A stretch of 64,000 bases of DNA. Origin: Pseudofrancisella aestuarii (GTDB lineage Bacteria > Pseudomonadota > Gammaproteobacteria > Francisellales > Francisellaceae). The notes under the pieces were generated by a model, which saw nothing but the letters and a program-made list of their open reading frames with translations, did not search any database and was not told the DNA's origin. The translations under genes were made by a program, and so were the position numbers. The stretch covers positions 248,001 to 312,000 of the forward strand of contig NZ_QLIS02000001.1 in the NCBI RefSeq assembly GCF_003574475.2, in the 5' to 3' direction. Below are positions 36,744 to 45,451 of the stretch, piece by piece (position 1 is the first letter of the stretch; each line of letters starts with the position of its first letter).

Positions 36744-37649
36744 TTATCTTTCATTAATAAATTTAATAGCTTTATCTAAAGCTATTTTAGGATTTTCAAA
36801 AGGAGCCATCCCTATCATACTTATAAAGCCGTGATACATCTCATTATCATAATGGGTTTCTACATATACGCCTTCATCTTTAAGTTTTTTCTCATAAGCA
36901 TATATACCATCTATTAACATATCATGTGTTGCTGCAATGATTAAAGTATCTGGTTGTTTTGTATTTTTATAGAAAATTGGAGAACATGTTGGCTCTTTTA
37001 ACTGTCTTTTATTTTCTAAATATGCATTTAAAAAAAGTTCACACCATTCTGATGTTAAATGATATTTGTGTTCACCAAATTTTTTAATACTTTCATATTG
37101 AGTATACATATCAGCTGCAGGGTAAACTAATATTTGGGCTTTTGGCATATTATCTTGTCTTTCATGACAAATGATTGTTGCAAGATTACCACCAGCACTA
37201 TCTCCCATGACAAAAATATTTTCTTTCGCAAAGCTAAATTTTTTAGCATTTTCATATAGCCAATCATATGCATAAAGTGATTGATTTACGGCTGTTGGGT
37301 ATTTATGCTCTGGAGCTAAACCGTATTCTAAAGAGAATATATCAAAATCACCATTATCACATAGATATCTACATATATGATCATATGTATCTATAGAGTT
37401 AAGAGCCCAACCGCCTCCATGAATAAAAAGTACGGCTTTATTACTAGGCTTTTTTGACTGATAATGTCTTAATATAGTGTCATTTTCTAATCTTATATCT
37501 TCTTCTTTAATATTTGGCTTTTTAAGATTTTCCATAGCTGCTAATGAAAGTTTCTTAAATTCTTCTCTTTGAATTCGTAAATCTAACTTTTTTAAATGAC
37601 GCATTTCTGGGTTATCAAATAATTCAGCAAGAGCTGGATGATACGACAT
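36744..37649 (-). CDS. bioJ: pimeloyl-ACP methyl ester esterase, BioJ-type (HSL-family alpha/beta hydrolase)
   Basis: About 301 residues of a hormone-sensitive-lipase-type hydrolase: oxyanion motif FIHGGGW near residue 75, nucleophile GDSAGG (Ser about 151 from this start), acid in TLIIAATHDMLIDG (about 243) and His in MYHGF (about 273). Francisella uses the HSL-like BioJ instead of BioH to remove the methyl group from pimeloyl-ACP methyl ester, and it lies near the bio genes, as here. I start at the ATG 37649 (GGTGG ahead) rather than an in-frame GTG at 37661. Identity as BioJ is based on family plus synteny. Confidence 0.8.
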   Translation of the reverse strand: MSYHPALAELFDNPEMRHLKKLDLRIQREEFKKLSLAAMENLKKPNIKEEDIRLENDTILRHYQSKKPSNKAVLFIHGGGWALNSIDTYDHICRYLCDNGDFDIFSLEYGLAPEHKYPTAVNQSLYAYDWLYENAKKFSFAKENIFVMGDSAGGNLATIICHERQDNMPKAQILVYPAADMYTQYESIKKFGEHKYHLTSEWCELFLNAYLENKRQLKEPTCSPIFYKNTKQPDTLIIAATHDMLIDGIYAYEKKLKDEGVYVETHYDNEMYHGFISMIGMAPFENPKIALDKAIKFINER

Positions 37650-37695
37650 TACTACCACCAATAATTGAAAATATTTTTTATGAAATAATTATAAC

Positions 37696-38961
37696 CTAAA
37701 TTTTATGTACTCTGACTATATTTATTGATTGTTGCTCTAGTATGGCTGTAAGCTTTTTAGTTGCTTGATCTAAGTCCTCTATACTAGAGTCTTTAGGTAA
37801 ATTTAAAATAGAAGGTTTTCTAGAGTGGCCAATCAAACTTTTAAACTTAATGATCTTTTGTATATCATTTATATTTTTTAAAAGTAATTGTGCAACTTCA
37901 GCTTTTTTACTAAAACCAAAACCAAGATCAAAATAAATATTTTCTTCTCTTACTCCAGCTCTAATTAAGCTTTGCTTTCTAACTAGAAAAAAATCAACAA
38001 CTTCTTTAATTGCATTATCTTTATCTAAATATTTATCTCTATTTATAATTCCTAAATTATGAGTCATTACATAATTTTTATTATATTTAGCAATTAATTT
38101 TGCTTTTTCATCAATATCATTACATTCAACATCATTAATCATCGAAATAATATCATTATGCTTTTCTAGGATTTTTCTAATAACCTCTGTTTTTCTAGTA
38201 TCTATACTAATTAGTGGACGATATTTTAGATTTTTGATGTTATTTTTTATAAGTCTTAAAAACTCATCTAATTTATTAAATTCATCATCAGTTTTTACTT
38301 CGGTAGCTTTTAACTTAGTAGACTCTGCACCTAAGTCAATAATCTCTGCACCATCATCAATTAATTGATAAAAATTTTCTAATCTTTGGCTATCTGTAAG
38401 GTGACCATCTGAGAATGATTGAGATGAGAGGTTACATATACCCATTCTCATAGTTCCAGATATTCTTTGTTTTAACTTTTCCAGCTTAGATAAAGTTAAA
38501 ATATGCTTATCCAAATCTAAATTTAGATACTCTGGATGTTGCCAATCATTTTTAATTTCTAATAATGGTAATAAAGCAAAGCTTCTATTTAAAATTTCCT
38601 TATGAGGAATAGTGAGCTTATCAGTTTTTAAAACCAAATCCTCAGCTGCTAATATATCTAAATCTATAACTCTTGGTGACCATACTGGAGCATTTAGGTT
38701 TCTACCTATAATTTGCTCAACTTGCTTTAAATAATCTAATAACTCTAAGGGTTCTAAATCAGTTTCTATCTTTATTGCAGCATTTAAATACTTAATATCC
38801 CAATCTTCTGGAGCATCATCTTTTAATAGTGCATCACTACTATACAGGCTAGATTTTTTAAGTATCTTTATATTTTGAGATTGTTCTATGGTTTCTATGG
38901 CTGTACGAATATTTATAAGTGTGTCACCTATGTTTGCACCTATACCAATAATATATTGCAT
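37696..38961 (-). CDS. folKP: fused HPPK-DHPS (6-hydroxymethyl-dihydropterin pyrophosphokinase and dihydropteroate synthase)
   Basis: A 421-residue bifunctional folate enzyme. HPPK at about 1-160 (IIGIGANIGDTLINI start, PVWSPRVIDLDILA metal-binding block); DHPS at about 170-421 (MGICNLSSQSFSDG, IDLGAES, SIDTRKTEV, MINDVEC, GFGFSKKAE, LIGHSRKPSI). Loop 1 of DHPS is SSQSFSDG, where most bacteria have TPDSFSDGG. The HPPK-DHPS fusion is known for Francisella. folB lies 6 bases upstream on the same strand. Confidence 0.93.
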   Translation of the reverse strand: MQYIIGIGANIGDTLINIRTAIETIEQSQNIKILKKSSLYSSDALLKDDAPEDWDIKYLNAAIKIETDLEPLELLDYLKQVEQIIGRNLNAPVWSPRVIDLDILAAEDLVLKTDKLTIPHKEILNRSFALLPLLEIKNDWQHPEYLNLDLDKHILTLSKLEKLKQRISGTMRMGICNLSSQSFSDGHLTDSQRLENFYQLIDDGAEIIDLGAESTKLKATEVKTDDEFNKLDEFLRLIKNNIKNLKYRPLISIDTRKTEVIRKILEKHNDIISMINDVECNDIDEKAKLIAKYNKNYVMTHNLGIINRDKYLDKDNAIKEVVDFFLVRKQSLIRAGVREENIYFDLGFGFSKKAEVAQLLLKNINDIQKIIKFKSLIGHSRKPSILNLPKDSSIEDLDQATKKLTAILEQQSINIVRVHKI

Positions 38962-38967
38962 AGTAGC

Positions 38968-39321
38968 TTACTTCCTAATAACAAAAGATGCTGCAGCTAT
39001 TTGTGAAACAGGAGGGCGCTTTATTAACTTTAGATATTCTACTTCTACATTAGGGTAGCTTTGAGCTACAAAATCATAAATTTGTTGAGCTAAATATTCT
39101 ATAAGATCACATCTAAAACTATCACAAAATTCTTGGATTTTATTGCGAAGAGTATAGTAACAAATAGTGTCATGTAGATTATCATTACTAGAAGCTTTAA
39201 AAGCTTTTGGAAAAACTAGCTCAAGATCTAATTCAATTTTTTGTTTGAATGCTTTTTCTTCTTCTGAACAACCTAGTGATACATATATTTCTAAACCATT
39301 TAATAATAAAGATTTTTTCAT
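38968..39321 (-). CDS. folB: dihydroneopterin aldolase
   Basis: A 117-residue FolB making 6-hydroxymethyl-dihydropterin from dihydroneopterin. Characteristic are the start LLLNGLEIYVSLGCSEEEK, the substrate-binding Tyr region (CYYTLRNKIQEFC), the glutamate region SFRCDLIEYLAQQIYDF and the C-terminal lysine block YLKLIKRPPV. First gene of the folB-folKP pair, so the three consecutive folate steps are made from one message. Confidence 0.9.
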   Translation of the reverse strand: MKKSLLLNGLEIYVSLGCSEEEKAFKQKIELDLELVFPKAFKASSNDNLHDTICYYTLRNKIQEFCDSFRCDLIEYLAQQIYDFVAQSYPNVEVEYLKLIKRPPVSQIAAASFVIRK

Positions 39322-39395
39322 TGTTATATAAAAGCAAATGTAAGTTTATGCCACTTAATATATCATATTAGCAAAATAGATAATATTTTAGTTAA

Positions 39396-40808
39396 ATGCT
39401 TTCTGATATAGATACTTTCTTTAAGAAAATAGCTTCTCATCCCGAGGATAGAAAAATAACTTTTGAGAATCAAGAATATAGTTATAAAGAGATCTTAGAT
39501 AGAGGTTATATATTAGCTAGTTGGATAAATGGTAAAGCTTATAAAAAAGTATTCTTTAATTTTAAAAATTCTCATAATACTATTTCTTTATATCTAGCTG
39601 GAATGATAGCTGATATTGAATACTTAGTCCCTATAAATCCTAGACTTGTTACTCATGAATTAGAAAGTATCTTGGAAAAGAGTTCTCTCTTTATAACAGA
39701 TAAAATTGATAATGACTTAAAACTTTTCTGTAAGAAAAATAATATAGAAATTATTAATGCTGACTTTTTAAACAATCTATTAGATAGCAAATCAAATACT
39801 GATTATGCTGAAGTAAAAGGTAAAGCTATATTTAGTCATATAAGCTCTGGTACAACAGGGAAATATTGTCAGCATCCTCATAGGATTAAACAAATCATAG
39901 ATTATGCCTATAAACGAGCTAATGACTTAGGTTTAGAAAACGGGGATAAAATTTTAATAGCTTTATCACTGAATCATGCCTTTGCTTTCTCATACCAACT
40001 TTTACCAGCCCTAGTAATGGGTTTAGATATAGTAATAATTAGAGAATTTAATCCTAAAGAAGTAGCCGAGAGGATGGTTAAAAATAAAGTTACAGCTATA
40101 GCACTACTTCCGACAATGTATTATTTCCTTTTTAAGGAAAATCTAGATGGACATATACTTAAGTACTTGGGTGTAGCAGGCGATCAGCCAAGTGAAGATT
40201 TATTTCTACAAGCAAAAAACATTTTAAAGCTTCCTTTTCTAAACGGTATAGGAATGACAGAAGTTTTTGGTTATGGTCAAAATATTAGCCAAGCTCAAAG
40301 CACAAACCAAATAAAAATCTTTGATGATACACAAGTAAAAATAGCTAAGTTTAAAAATAGTGACTATGGAAAAATCTTTATCAAAAACTCTATGATACCA
40401 ATAAATAATAATTCTGAATGGCTAGATACTGGTGATATAGGTAGTTTTAACTCTAATATAAGAACTTTACATTTTTATGGCCGTGAGAAAGATATTATTA
40501 TAAAAGGTGGATCAAATATTGCTCCTATAGAAATAGAAGAAGCTATCAAAAAATATCCTAAGATTACAGATGTTATAGTAGTAGGTAAAAAAGATGATAT
40601 TTGGAGAGAACTAGTCTGTGCTTTTATAGTTAGTAAAAATGAAGTTACTTTAGAAGAGTTAAATACACATTTAGAGCACTATATAGCCCAATATAAAAAA
40701 CTAGATGAAGTCATTAAAATAAAAGAAATTCCAATTACAAAAACTGGTAAAACAGATAGAGAAAAATTAAAAAAATTAGCTAACCAAGCACAAGTTTTTA
40801 TTATCTAA
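39396..40808 (+). CDS. AMP-dependent acyl/aryl-CoA synthetase-like ligase
   Basis: A 470-residue ANL-superfamily enzyme: P-loop SSGTTGK at about 150-156, GIGMTEVFGYG in the A5 position, GDIGSFNSN and FYGREKDIIIKGGSNIAPIEIEEAI (A7/A8), and C-terminal ITKTGKTDREKLKKL with the catalytic lysine. Similar in overall type to the ligase at 366-1694 but with complete A8 and A10 motifs. Substrate unknown. Divergent from folB with 74 bases between. Confidence 0.8.
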   Translation: MLSDIDTFFKKIASHPEDRKITFENQEYSYKEILDRGYILASWINGKAYKKVFFNFKNSHNTISLYLAGMIADIEYLVPINPRLVTHELESILEKSSLFITDKIDNDLKLFCKKNNIEIINADFLNNLLDSKSNTDYAEVKGKAIFSHISSGTTGKYCQHPHRIKQIIDYAYKRANDLGLENGDKILIALSLNHAFAFSYQLLPALVMGLDIVIIREFNPKEVAERMVKNKVTAIALLPTMYYFLFKENLDGHILKYLGVAGDQPSEDLFLQAKNILKLPFLNGIGMTEVFGYGQNISQAQSTNQIKIFDDTQVKIAKFKNSDYGKIFIKNSMIPINNNSEWLDTGDIGSFNSNIRTLHFYGREKDIIIKGGSNIAPIEIEEAIKKYPKITDVIVVGKKDDIWRELVCAFIVSKNEVTLEELNTHLEHYIAQYKKLDEVIKIKEIPITKTGKTDREKLKKLANQAQVFII

Positions 40809-40934
40809 AACTCCTAAATTTATTGTTGTAGGCTTTTTAATATATTATTATCTATGCATATAGATTGAAATTTTACACTCTTTTATGTCCACTCCATTAA
40901 CTATATTAAGTAACTTCTTCTTATAAATACTAAA

Positions 40935-41219
40935 ATGATAAACTTAATAATATTTATACTCATTAGTGTCAACTTAGCATTATCCTTAATGTTTAAAGAT
41001 TCGCTAGCTAAAACATTTTCAGTTATAGTTGTTATATTTATGAATATTATACTTGTCCCTTTCTCATTACTTATGGCGGCCTTTGCAACAGATAGCCCTA
41101 GTTCAAGTATTAGCCAAGGAATATTAGTATTATTAATATTCTTGGGTATACCAAATTTAGTAGTTACTTTATTTTTTAGCCTATGCCTCTTTCTAAAGAA
41201 AAGACAAATAAGACAATAA
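40935..41219 (+). CDS. small hypothetical membrane protein
   Basis: A 94-residue protein of about three hydrophobic helices (1-18, 24-48, 62-86) ending in a basic tail KKRQIRQ. I do not recognise a family. The reading frame has ordinary codon use for this genome, and a plausible start ATG, but no clear ribosome site. It stands 126 bases after the AMP-ligase and 77 before the DUF3137-like gene; in that first gap I saw no structured element. Confidence 0.5.
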   Translation: MINLIIFILISVNLALSLMFKDSLAKTFSVIVVIFMNIILVPFSLLMAAFATDSPSSSISQGILVLLIFLGIPNLVVTLFFSLCLFLKKRQIRQ

Positions 41220-41296
41220 AATAAATGGTTTCTTTCTATACTAGATTATTTTAACTATACTTATACTTAGAAAATATATTTTAACTAATTAAAATA

Positions 41297-42229
41297 TTGA
41301 GAATTTCAGTTATAAAAAAACAGCTTGCTAAAGCTGAAACAGAACAAGATTTATTAGTAATAGCTCCTATGATAGAGTATGCCTTTAGAAAAACTAGTCT
41401 TAGAAGTATTTTAGAACGCTTTTTTGGCTGGCTTTTTATTATCACTCTGTTAATTGTTCTAGTAGGTATTCCGACTGTAATGTTTACAGGTATAGATCTA
41501 AATGATTCTAATTCGAAATATTTAAGAATTACTATCTTAACAGCATTTTTTGGAATGTTTCCTACTATAGCAATATTTTTACTAATTAATAATACTAGAC
41601 GAAAAGTATTAGGGGCTATTGCAAAAAAAGTCGCTATATTAAAATACTCACTAAAGCCAACTAATTATTTAGATATCGAAACCTTAATTTATAATCTAAA
41701 GCTACCTAAAGGTTCAAAGAGAAAAATCATATACCAATATGAAACAGAATATTCATTTAAACACTTTATATTTAAGTACTTTTATCAAACTGTTGAAAAG
41801 AAAAGTAACAATGAAAGTAAAACCACAAATCACTTTTCATATGGAATGATTTTTAAAAATGAGAATAATATTCCTGAATTTACATTAAGCTCTAAGAGGG
41901 GAAGTTTTTCAGCATCTCCTACTTTTAATAAAAAATTCTCAGTAACATATATGAAAGACAGGTTTAAAACTAGAGCTTTTTTAGATCCTGGAATGATTTC
42001 TAAAATTATAAAAAATAAAGATCATTTACCATATGATTTTGATTTCATATTTTCTAATGAATATTGTGCTTTCACATCATATTATTCATTTGTAGATCTT
42101 GGTGATGACACTACAATAAATATAGATGTTAAAAATATAAATAATGATATTAAAAACCGTGTAGATAAAAATTATGAAAATATATTATCTCTTTTTAAAG
42201 ATACATTTGAAGCTGTTAAGGAGCCCTAA
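41297..42229 (+). CDS. DUF3137-like membrane protein paired with LemA homologue
   Basis: A 310-residue protein if started at TTG 41297; no ribosome site supports this codon and the true start is uncertain. Two hydrophobic helices near 42-65 and 80-102 are followed by a cytoplasmic or periplasmic domain with GMIFKNENNIPEFTLSSKRG, KKFSVTYMKDRFKTRAFLDPGMISKII, a pattern like the DUF3137 domain. DUF3137 genes are commonly next to lemA, and a LemA-like gene follows after 2 bases, which supports the call. Function unknown. Confidence 0.55.
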   Translation: MRISVIKKQLAKAETEQDLLVIAPMIEYAFRKTSLRSILERFFGWLFIITLLIVLVGIPTVMFTGIDLNDSNSKYLRITILTAFFGMFPTIAIFLLINNTRRKVLGAIAKKVAILKYSLKPTNYLDIETLIYNLKLPKGSKRKIIYQYETEYSFKHFIFKYFYQTVEKKSNNESKTTNHFSYGMIFKNENNIPEFTLSSKRGSFSASPTFNKKFSVTYMKDRFKTRAFLDPGMISKIIKNKDHLPYDFDFIFSNEYCAFTSYYSFVDLGDDTTINIDVKNINNDIKNRVDKNYENILSLFKDTFEAVKEP

Positions 42230-42231
42230 AG

Positions 42232-42792
42232 ATGACTACTTTTATTATTTTACTTATAATTGCTGCATATCTTACTTACCTATATAACTCTATTATCTCT
42301 GCTGATAATAGTGCTAAAAGAGCTTGGTCAGATTTGGTAGCATATAAAAGAAATTTACTGAAAATAATACCAAAATTAGAAGAAAGTATTAGTAGCTACC
42401 GTAACTATGAGTCTGAAACGCTACATTCTATAACAAAGCTTAGAACATCCATTGATTCATTAAGTACAAAAGAGATAGATACTAGCTCATTAAAAGAGAC
42501 AGAAGAGCTATCAAAAGATGTTAGTACTGCCTTAAAGGTTAGCCTAGAAAATTACCCTGAGCTAAAAACAGATAATCTATATATAAAATTCATGAAAGAG
42601 TGGACAGATGCCCAAGAAAATATAACAGCTTCTATAAACTTTTTTAACCAAGCAGTTGAGAATTTTAATAATAAAATTATGCAATTCCCAACAAACTTAA
42701 TAAATAAAGTGTTTTTTAGGAAGGATAAAATAGTTGAGTTTAATGATGCTCAAAGTATGCAAGATTTTTCATACAAACCAAACTTTAAATAA
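42232..42792 (+). CDS. LemA-family protein
   Basis: A 186-residue protein with an N-terminal membrane helix (1-20) and a long helical body. YNSIISADNSAKRAWSDLVAYKRNLLKIIPKL corresponds to the LemA signature (YN-x-L-x-x-x-x-x-x-x-x-AW-x-x-I-x-x-x-x-K-R-R-x-D-L-I-P-x-L). AAGGAG precedes the ATG. With the preceding DUF3137-like gene it makes the usual two-gene unit, of unknown function. The convergent PepSY gene ends directly at its stop. Confidence 0.7.
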   Translation: MTTFIILLIIAAYLTYLYNSIISADNSAKRAWSDLVAYKRNLLKIIPKLEESISSYRNYESETLHSITKLRTSIDSLSTKEIDTSSLKETEELSKDVSTALKVSLENYPELKTDNLYIKFMKEWTDAQENITASINFFNQAVENFNNKIMQFPTNLINKVFFRKDKIVEFNDAQSMQDFSYKPNFK

Positions 42793-43251
42793 TTATTTCT
42801 CAGATTTTTCTTTTTTACCTCTATTTTTTATAACTTTACCTGTTTGGACATCAATTATTAGAGTATGTTTATTTCTATCTTTATCAGTACATTTTATCTC
42901 TACAGCTTTACGCCCATTTTCAGCTTTAGTAATATTTTTACAACCATTTTCTTGAGCAATAGCAAGAGCTTTTAAAACACCTATATTATTTATTTTTATA
43001 GGCTTAGGAACTCGTCCTGTTTTAGCATCTATTACTAGCTTAGTCTTATCACCACTATTAGGATTAACAACTATAACATCATATTTTTTACCTTTACGTT
43101 CTATTTCATAGATATTTTTATAACCTGCTGAATCTAAATTATTTGCTACTGTTATAAGTGATACAGACTCTTCTTTTGGTTTCTCATCTGCAAAAGTGTA
43201 AGAAGTCACAAGTAATGACAATACTCCAAGTGATAATATAATTTTTTTCAT
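42793..43251 (-). CDS. exported protein with two PepSY-like repeats
   Basis: About 152 residues. Signal peptide MKKIILSLGVLSLLVTSYTFA cut before DEK; two tandem repeats of about 55 residues follow: VANNLDSAGYKNIYEIERKG...LVIDAKTGRV and ALAIAQENGCKNITKAENGR...LIIDVQTGKVI, the PepSY domain pattern. A basic tail ends the protein. Start at 43251 is set by GGAG seven bases upstream; an ATG at 43263 would put four residues before the signal peptide. Probably periplasmic; role unknown. Confidence 0.75.
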   Translation of the reverse strand: MKKIILSLGVLSLLVTSYTFADEKPKEESVSLITVANNLDSAGYKNIYEIERKGKKYDVIVVNPNSGDKTKLVIDAKTGRVPKPIKINNIGVLKALAIAQENGCKNITKAENGRKAVEIKCTDKDRNKHTLIIDVQTGKVIKNRGKKEKSEK

Positions 43252-43399
43252 GTAATTCTCCATTATGCTTTTTATAGCGAGTTTTCTAATTAACTAGTAA
43301 CTATTAGTTATATACTAATATACCTAAATTAAGCTCAGTTCAAATAAAAAAATAGCAATATATTCAAATAAAATATAACACCTTTAAAGGTTTTTCTAG

Positions 43400-43639
43400 A
43401 AATTTAATCAGAATAAAAATATTATAATTGCTTTTAAAGATGTTACAAAATCTTGTAATAGAGGATTTTATTCAAAACTTATAAAGTTTTCTAAAGAGGC
43501 TAGGGCACTTGATGGTATAGCAGTAGCAAATATCCAGTCTAATTGGAAACATAACGTAACCTCAAGTACTGAGACATACGTTTGTGCTGATGGTTTAATA
43601 ATGTCTGGAGTAGCATTACGGGCTGATATAGTAAAATAA
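43400..43639 (+). pseudogene. 5'-truncated remnant of a small exported protein gene
   Basis: This 379-base gap (43264-43642) contains an open frame from a TAG at 43397 to TAA at 43637-43639 with no start codon. It reads FKDVTKSCNRGFY...LDGIAVANIQSNWKHN and ends TYVCADGLIMSGVALRADIV. The C-x(n)-A-V-A-N-I-x-S and SGVALRxDxV pattern resembles the C-terminus of small secreted proteins often misnamed excinuclease ATPase subunit. No signal peptide or ribosome site remains, so the N-terminal half has been lost. The rest of the gap holds only AT-rich sequence and the short palindrome ACCTTTAAAGGT (43379-43391 region). Confidence 0.5.
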
Positions 43640-43642
43640 GTG

Positions 43643-44395
43643 TTATTTTATATTTTTAACTAGCCTAAAATAAATTTTATAGGGTAGGATTTTTATTAGC
43701 TTAAGCACTAATGTAAATTTCTTTGTAAAATGAATTTCAAAGCTGGAACTTACTAAACCATTTAAAATCTTATCTGCAGCAAATTCTGGTGTCATTAAAG
43801 CTGGCATTTTAAAGTCATTCTTATCTGTTAGTCTTGTTTTTACAAAGCTAGGATTTATTAGCTTTATATTTAAGTTTTGATTTTCTGCTTTAAATGACTC
43901 TACTAAATTTATAACGGCTGCCTTAGATGCTGCATAAGGCTGAGATTTAGGTAAACCAATATACCCAGCCACACTAGCTGTGATTGCTAATTGACAATTT
44001 TTATCATTTTTTAGATATGGTAAAACAGCATCTATAAGATAAAAAACAGCATTAAGATTTGTATTTATAGTATTTTGGAAATTTTCTAAACTAATCTTCT
44101 CAACAATAGCAGGTTCATAATATGCTGGTAGATATATTATTCTATCTACAGATTTTCCTAATACCTCATTAGCAGCTGTTAAAAATTCATCATATTTTGA
44201 TACATCAAAAGCTACAGTTTCAGCTTGTGTACTTAAGCTATGAGCTAAGGCATCTAACTTATCTTTTGATCTAGATGATAGAATAAGCTTAGCACCTAAC
44301 TGATCTAGCTTTAAAGTAAGTGCTTTACCAATACCATCAGTAGCTCCAATTACCCAAACCCTTTGATTTTGGTAATGTTTCTTAAGCTTTTGCAT
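43643..44395 (-). CDS. short-chain dehydrogenase/reductase
   Basis: A 250-residue classical SDR: NAD(P)-binding VWVIGATDGIGKAL (about 12-25), then SRSKDKLDAL, catalytic YAASKAAV (Tyr-x-x-x-Lys near 168-172) after a serine in TASVAGYIG. The residue Arg after beta2 (SSRSK) suggests NADPH. It is the last gene of the lipid-modification operon and overlaps the DUF3833 gene by 14 bases. Homologues in this cluster type are of uncharacterised substrate. Confidence 0.8.
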   Translation of the reverse strand: MQKLKKHYQNQRVWVIGATDGIGKALTLKLDQLGAKLILSSRSKDKLDALAHSLSTQAETVAFDVSKYDEFLTAANEVLGKSVDRIIYLPAYYEPAIVEKISLENFQNTINTNLNAVFYLIDAVLPYLKNDKNCQLAITASVAGYIGLPKSQPYAASKAAVINLVESFKAENQNLNIKLINPSFVKTRLTDKNDFKMPALMTPEFAADKILNGLVSSSFEIHFTKKFTLVLKLIKILPYKIYFRLVKNIK

Positions 44396-44933
44396 TAGGA
44401 TTATTCTCCTTTTTCATAAAGAGCGTTAATGAACCAACTTTTATTCCAAATTTCCTAAATGTATTTTTATTTATAAGAACACCATTATTCATCAGATACA
44501 TCCAGTCATCAAAATTTATAGTAATCTCTTTACCATTTACCGGAACCTTCATCTGATATTGCCAATTCATAGCATTACCTTCAAGTGTTATATTCGCTTT
44601 GCCTATAACATCATGAGTAGTTGCTTCATAGTGATTATCATCTATTTTTGTGATTTTCCAAATCCTATGATCTTTGCTTCCATCATAATATGTCATATGC
44701 TCATCAAAGGTTCCTTCATTATCCTGCCAACTAGCATCTCCAGAAAACTCAAATTGCTTAACAACTTTACCTTTCCAGTCTTGGATAATGCCAGTTCCAG
44801 CAATATGTCCTTGTAAATACTCTTTTAGGTCTAGTTTAGGACCCATGTCTTTATACGATTGAATATTCGTTGAGCATCCAAATAAACTGATAGCCATAAT
44901 AATTACTCCCAATTTTGTCATAAGTTTTTTCAT
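44382..44933 (-). CDS. DUF3833-family lipoprotein
   Basis: A 183-residue predicted lipoprotein with lipobox ISLFGCSTN (Cys about residue 20). The body has GHIAGTGIIQDWKGKVVKQF and GTFDEHMTYYDGSKDHRIWKI, characteristic of DUF3833. Genes of this family sit with cfa, DUF1365 and FAD oxidoreductase genes in other proteobacteria. Ser follows the cysteine, so transport to the outer membrane is likely. Overlaps the upstream chalcone-isomerase-like gene by 4 bases. Confidence 0.75.
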   Translation of the reverse strand: MKKLMTKLGVIIMAISLFGCSTNIQSYKDMGPKLDLKEYLQGHIAGTGIIQDWKGKVVKQFEFSGDASWQDNEGTFDEHMTYYDGSKDHRIWKITKIDDNHYEATTHDVIGKANITLEGNAMNWQYQMKVPVNGKEITINFDDWMYLMNNGVLINKNTFRKFGIKVGSLTLFMKKENNPNAKA

Positions 44934-45451
44934 AATCCTCTTAGCCTCCTAGAATGTTCTGGGCTAGATGTGTCATCACTTAGCCATATTTCAAAAAAGT
45001 AGGTAGATAACTTTTTATCTTTTATTTCTCCTAGTAATTCATTATTGCCTGAATAAATATATGCATAGCCTTCATCAGACATGTAACCATACAATATATC
45101 TCCTTTTTTCACATCTGGAATCATACCTGAAAATATCTTTTTATAATCTTGTTTCTCAGTCTTTGTAAGAGAAGGGTGTTGTAAGCTTATTTCTTTAATA
45201 GTTTGACTGACAATGCTCTGACCAGATAAGTTTCTAAGATATGATATTCTTAGTAAAAACGGTTTATCCCAATCAAATTTACCATCTGTTGTAAAAAGCT
45301 CAGCATCATAAACGTCAAAAAACCATTTTTGGTAATGAATTTTGCCTACGAGCTTATCGTTTTGTCTCTCTATGCTAGAAAGATCTGATGCCCATGAACA
45401 TATAGGAAAGAGAGATATTAAAATTAATAATCTAGTTGCTAAGCTATTCAT
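44930..45451 (-). CDS. chalcone-isomerase-like exported protein
   Basis: A 173-residue protein with a signal peptide (residues 1-21, ending CSWA). The mature part, GKIHYQKWFFDVYDAELFTTDGKFDWDKPFLLRISYLRNLSG, resembles bacterial chalcone-isomerase-like (CHI) domains, which bind fatty acids rather than flavonoids. Located between cfa and DUF3833, overlapping both by 8 and 4 bases. Likely periplasmic; ligand unknown. Confidence 0.65.
   Translation of the reverse strand: MNSLATRLLILISLFPICSWASDLSSIERQNDKLVGKIHYQKWFFDVYDAELFTTDGKFDWDKPFLLRISYLRNLSGQSIVSQTIKEISLQHPSLTKTEKQDYKKIFSGMIPDVKKGDILYGYMSDEGYAYIYSGNNELLGEIKDKKLSTYFFEIWLSDDTSSPEHSRRLRGL

Noticed and set aside
43379-43395. ACCTTTAAAGGT palindrome followed by Ts as a terminator
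   Set aside because: The folded stem would be only four pairs; AT-rich palindromes this size are expected by chance in this genome.
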